Assembly (NCBI GenBank): GCA_031292555.1
Contig: JARLGV010000098.1
Coordinates: 62,001 to 126,000 of the forward strand
Direction: 5' to 3'
Length of the DNA stretch: 64,000 nucleotides
Source of the DNA: Fimbriimonas sp.
GTDB taxonomy: Bacteria; Armatimonadota; Fimbriimonadia; Fimbriimonadales; Fimbriimonadaceae
Shown in pieces: positions 62,328-64,000 of this stretch. The position numbers and the translations under genes were made by a program. The notes under the pieces were generated by a model. It had not been told where the DNA came from. It saw only the letters and a list, made by a program, of their open reading frames with translations, and made no database searches. The first letter of the stretch is position 1. Every line of letters begins with the position of its first letter.

Positions 62328-63023
62328 CTACTTGGCCTTTAGCGGGACGATCCAGATGTTGCGGAACTTAATCAAGGCGCCGTGATCCTGCAGTTCGATT
62401 GGGCCGGTCGCGGGCTGTTCGCCTGGCTGGCCGGTCGCGGTAGAGGCCACCTTGATCTCGACGTTGTCGTGGATCTTGATGCCGTTGTGAACCACCGTGA
62501 TTCGGGGAAACTCCGTCTCTTTGCCGGATGCGTCGAACCGGGGCGCACGGAACGTGATGTCGTACGTGTTCCAGTTCTCCGGCGGAATGATCGCGTTCTT
62601 GTCTGGATCCTTCTGGCTGTAGATGGATCCGCAGCCTCCCGCCTTGTACGTCGGATTGTTGTAGCTGTCGAGCACCTGGATCTCATATCGGCCTTGGTTG
62701 TAGACGCCGCTGTTCGCGCGTCCTTGGCTCGATTCGTTCGCCATGAGCGGAAGCCAGAACTCCACGTGGAGGCGATAGTCGCCGAATTCTTGCTTGGTGA
62801 TGATATCGCCCGTGCCAGGTTTGACCACGAGGCACCCGTCCGTGACGTCCCATTTGACGGCGTCGCTGTCGCCGTTTTGATGCCACTTGGACGTATCTTG
62901 CCCGTTGAAGAGGACGATCGCCCCTCTTGGAGGGCGGGCCATGAGCGTGGGCTTCTGCCCAGCCCAACCGATCACCGGAAGAATGGCCACGAGGCCGGCT
63001 GCAAGGAGGGTGCGCTTGATCAC
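62328..63023 (-). CDS. DUF1080 (3-keto-disaccharide hydrolase-type) protein
   Basis: A 231-residue exported protein (GTG start; signal peptide KRTLLAAGLVAILPVIGWAG). DUF1080 blocks: IVLFNGQDTSKWHQ, WDVTDGCLVVKPGTGDIITKQEFGDYRLHVEF cited in parts (KQEFGDYRLHVEF), ANSGVYNQGRYEIQVLDSY, and NTYDITFRAPRF. The fold is a concanavalin-like jelly roll; some members hydrolyse 3-keto-glycosides. Periplasmic. Confidence 0.9.
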   Translation of the reverse strand: MIKRTLLAAGLVAILPVIGWAGQKPTLMARPPRGAIVLFNGQDTSKWHQNGDSDAVKWDVTDGCLVVKPGTGDIITKQEFGDYRLHVEFWLPLMANESSQGRANSGVYNQGRYEIQVLDSYNNPTYKAGGCGSIYSQKDPDKNAIIPPENWNTYDITFRAPRFDASGKETEFPRITVVHNGIKIHDNVEIKVASTATGQPGEQPATGPIELQDHGALIKFRNIWIVPLKAK

Positions 63024-63058
63024 GCAGCGATTCTACCAAGACCGTCGAAAAGTGTCAC
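63021..63058 (-). promoter_or_regulatory. Leaderless-type promoter of the DUF1080 gene
   Basis: On the minus strand GTGACA (RC of 63053-63058), 17-nt spacer, TAGAAT (RC of 63030-63035), then 6 nt to the GTG start at 63023. The -35 matches TTGACA at five of six positions and the spacer is ideal. The start codon sits at the expected transcription start. Confidence 0.65.
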
Positions 63059-63079
63059 GAGTTTCTTATCGCGCCGTCG

Positions 63080-64000
63080 TCAGCCGTGTTTCGACGACGG
63101 CCGATATTGCTTCAACACCATTCGCGCCAACTCGGGCACGCCGGGGATCGTGCTGCTCTCCAGCCGCTTCATCGCCGGGCCGATGCGCTTGTCCCGCTTG
63201 CCGAATAGCGCGCCGGCTGCCTGGTTGCGTACCCACTCGTGAACGTCTTCCATCGCTTTCAGTAGCGGCTGGACGACTTCGGGATGTTTTGTGTCGTCGT
63301 AGTGGCACAGCATTCCGATCGCGAGGCGGCGCCTCTCCATGTCCGGATCGGCGGTCATGGCAAGAATCTGGGGGAGGGCTCGTGCGTCAGTCCAACCGGA
63401 TAAGGTGAATAGCGCCATTTCCCGGACCCGAGGATCGTCGACTTTCAGCACGTTAACCAACCTCGTGGCGGCGGAACGGTCGCGGATGTCCAGAAAGCTG
63501 TTGCTCGCCATTTCGCGCATGTTGGGGTCCTTGCCTTTGGCTGCCTCAAAAAGGGGATCGAGCGCATTGCCGCCAATTCGGGCGAGCGATTGAGCCGCAA
63601 TTCCTGCCGCGTTTCCACCTCCCGTACGCATCAGGCGAACCAATGTGCGTACGATGGGCGGATCGGACCACTGACCAAGGGCGTGCGCCGCTTCAAGCCG
63701 AATCATGTCCTCGGGGTCGTCGCACAGTCCTATCAACCTCGGGATCGCCCGCCGGTCCAAACATCGGCATAGAGCGGTCTTTGCGACCCTGGCCACGGCC
63801 GGGTTCTGGGATTCCAGTAGCGTGATTATCGCTGGGTAAGCCCTCGTGCCGATGGCACCCAACGCGTAGCCGGCCGATTCGGCCACGAAGGCGGGCGTAA
63901 TAACGGGAGCGATTGATGGATACGACTCGGCTGCATGACCGATCAGCTCGACGAGCCTGTCGATCGCCTCGGGTTGCGGGCTTTTCGCTAGCGTACGAAC
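63080..64000 (-). CDS. HEAT-repeat protein, cut by the right edge
   Basis: The minus-strand frame is open to the window end, so the true start lies outside. At least 306 residues of repeated about 31-residue helix pairs: LVELIGHAAES, TALCRCLDRRAIPRLIGLCDDPED, LVRLMRTGGGNAAGIAAQSLARIG, FLDIRDRSAATRLVNVLKVDDPRVREM and so on (quoted in short parts), with the Asp-Pro-x-x-Arg turns of PBS-lyase/HEAT repeats. Probably a protein-binding scaffold. A GTG at 63886 could be mistaken for the start. Confidence 0.88.
   Translation of the reverse strand, partial: VRTLAKSPQPEAIDRLVELIGHAAESYPSIAPVITPAFVAESAGYALGAIGTRAYPAIITLLESQNPAVARVAKTALCRCLDRRAIPRLIGLCDDPEDMIRLEAAHALGQWSDPPIVRTLVRLMRTGGGNAAGIAAQSLARIGGNALDPLFEAAKGKDPNMREMASNSFLDIRDRSAATRLVNVLKVDDPRVREMALFTLSGWTDARALPQILAMTADPDMERRRLAIGMLCHYDDTKHPEVVQPLLKAMEDVHEWVRNQAAGALFGKRDKRIGPAMKRLESSTIPGVPELARMVLKQYRPSSKHG

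Overview
The window looks like chromosomal DNA of a free-living diderm, moderately GC-rich bacterium. The gene mix (many secreted alpha/beta hydrolases, a PhyH dioxygenase beside a sugar ABC transporter, DUF1080, DUF4139, DUF5916, AIM24 and GH75-like proteins, a class II xylose isomerase, stand-alone hisI) is what I would expect from Armatimonadota of the Fimbriimonas type. That placement is inference from gene content only; Planctomycetota or Acidobacteriota are not excluded. A predicted outer-membrane barrel ending in Phe, a lipoprotein with a lipobox and lspA support a diderm envelope.

Layout. 1-3350: a decayed accessory patch lying on the 3' side of a tRNA-Leu(GAG) gene. It holds an RHS/YD-repeat C-terminal remnant with stop codons and a frameshift, an unidentified frame running off the left edge, three small hairpins, and an intact AAA ATPase with a DUF234-type nuclease-like C-terminus. 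3.4-8.1 kb: a methyltransferase divergent from an ABC importer cassette (lipoprotein plus two permeases, no ATPase) that ends in a PhyH-type dioxygenase. 8.2-20.5 kb: mostly single genes, including DinB-fold, dehalogenase-like, YbjN, nitroreductase, histidine phosphatase, xylA, AIM24, DUF4139, ADP-ribosylglycohydrolase and a terpenoid-cyclase-fold protein. 20.5-33.2 kb: large exported proteins (DUF5916 barrel, TPR-sulfotransferase, subtilase, InlB-repeat heparinase-like protein, two esterases), consistent with polysaccharide and protein scavenging. 33.2-42.5 kb: a LuxR-HTH regulator, acs, the coupled ileS-lspA pair, a histidine kinase and a Y-family polymerase. 42.5-48 kb: a tandem pair of HTH-plus-membrane paralogs, an M14 peptidase and an ABC-F protein. 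48-55.4 kb: a bilobed aspartic-protease-like protein, SRPBCC, a coupled pair of zinc alcohol dehydrogenases, M48 protease, prfA and hisI. 55.4-64 kb: methyltransferase, a coupled SGNH plus MBOAT acyltransferase pair, a uridine-kinase-like protein, a GH75-like chitosanase, a Gly/Ser/His-rich repeat protein, DUF1080, and a HEAT-repeat protein cut by the right edge.

Patterns across the window. Many genes lack a Shine-Dalgarno sequence and instead have a -10-like TAnnnT hexamer 5-8 nt before the start codon, suggesting frequent leaderless transcripts. Several intergenic gaps carry degenerate G/C-rich heptanucleotide repeats. I found no CRISPR array, transposase, integrase or complete named defence system. 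The most interesting items are the dehalogenase-like enzyme with Asn at the catalytic His position, the IleS with a degenerated C-terminal zinc knuckle, the promoter/start-overlapping inverted repeats before the sugar importer and the Y-family polymerase, the tandem HTH-membrane paralogs, and the RHS/ATPase patch beside the tRNA.
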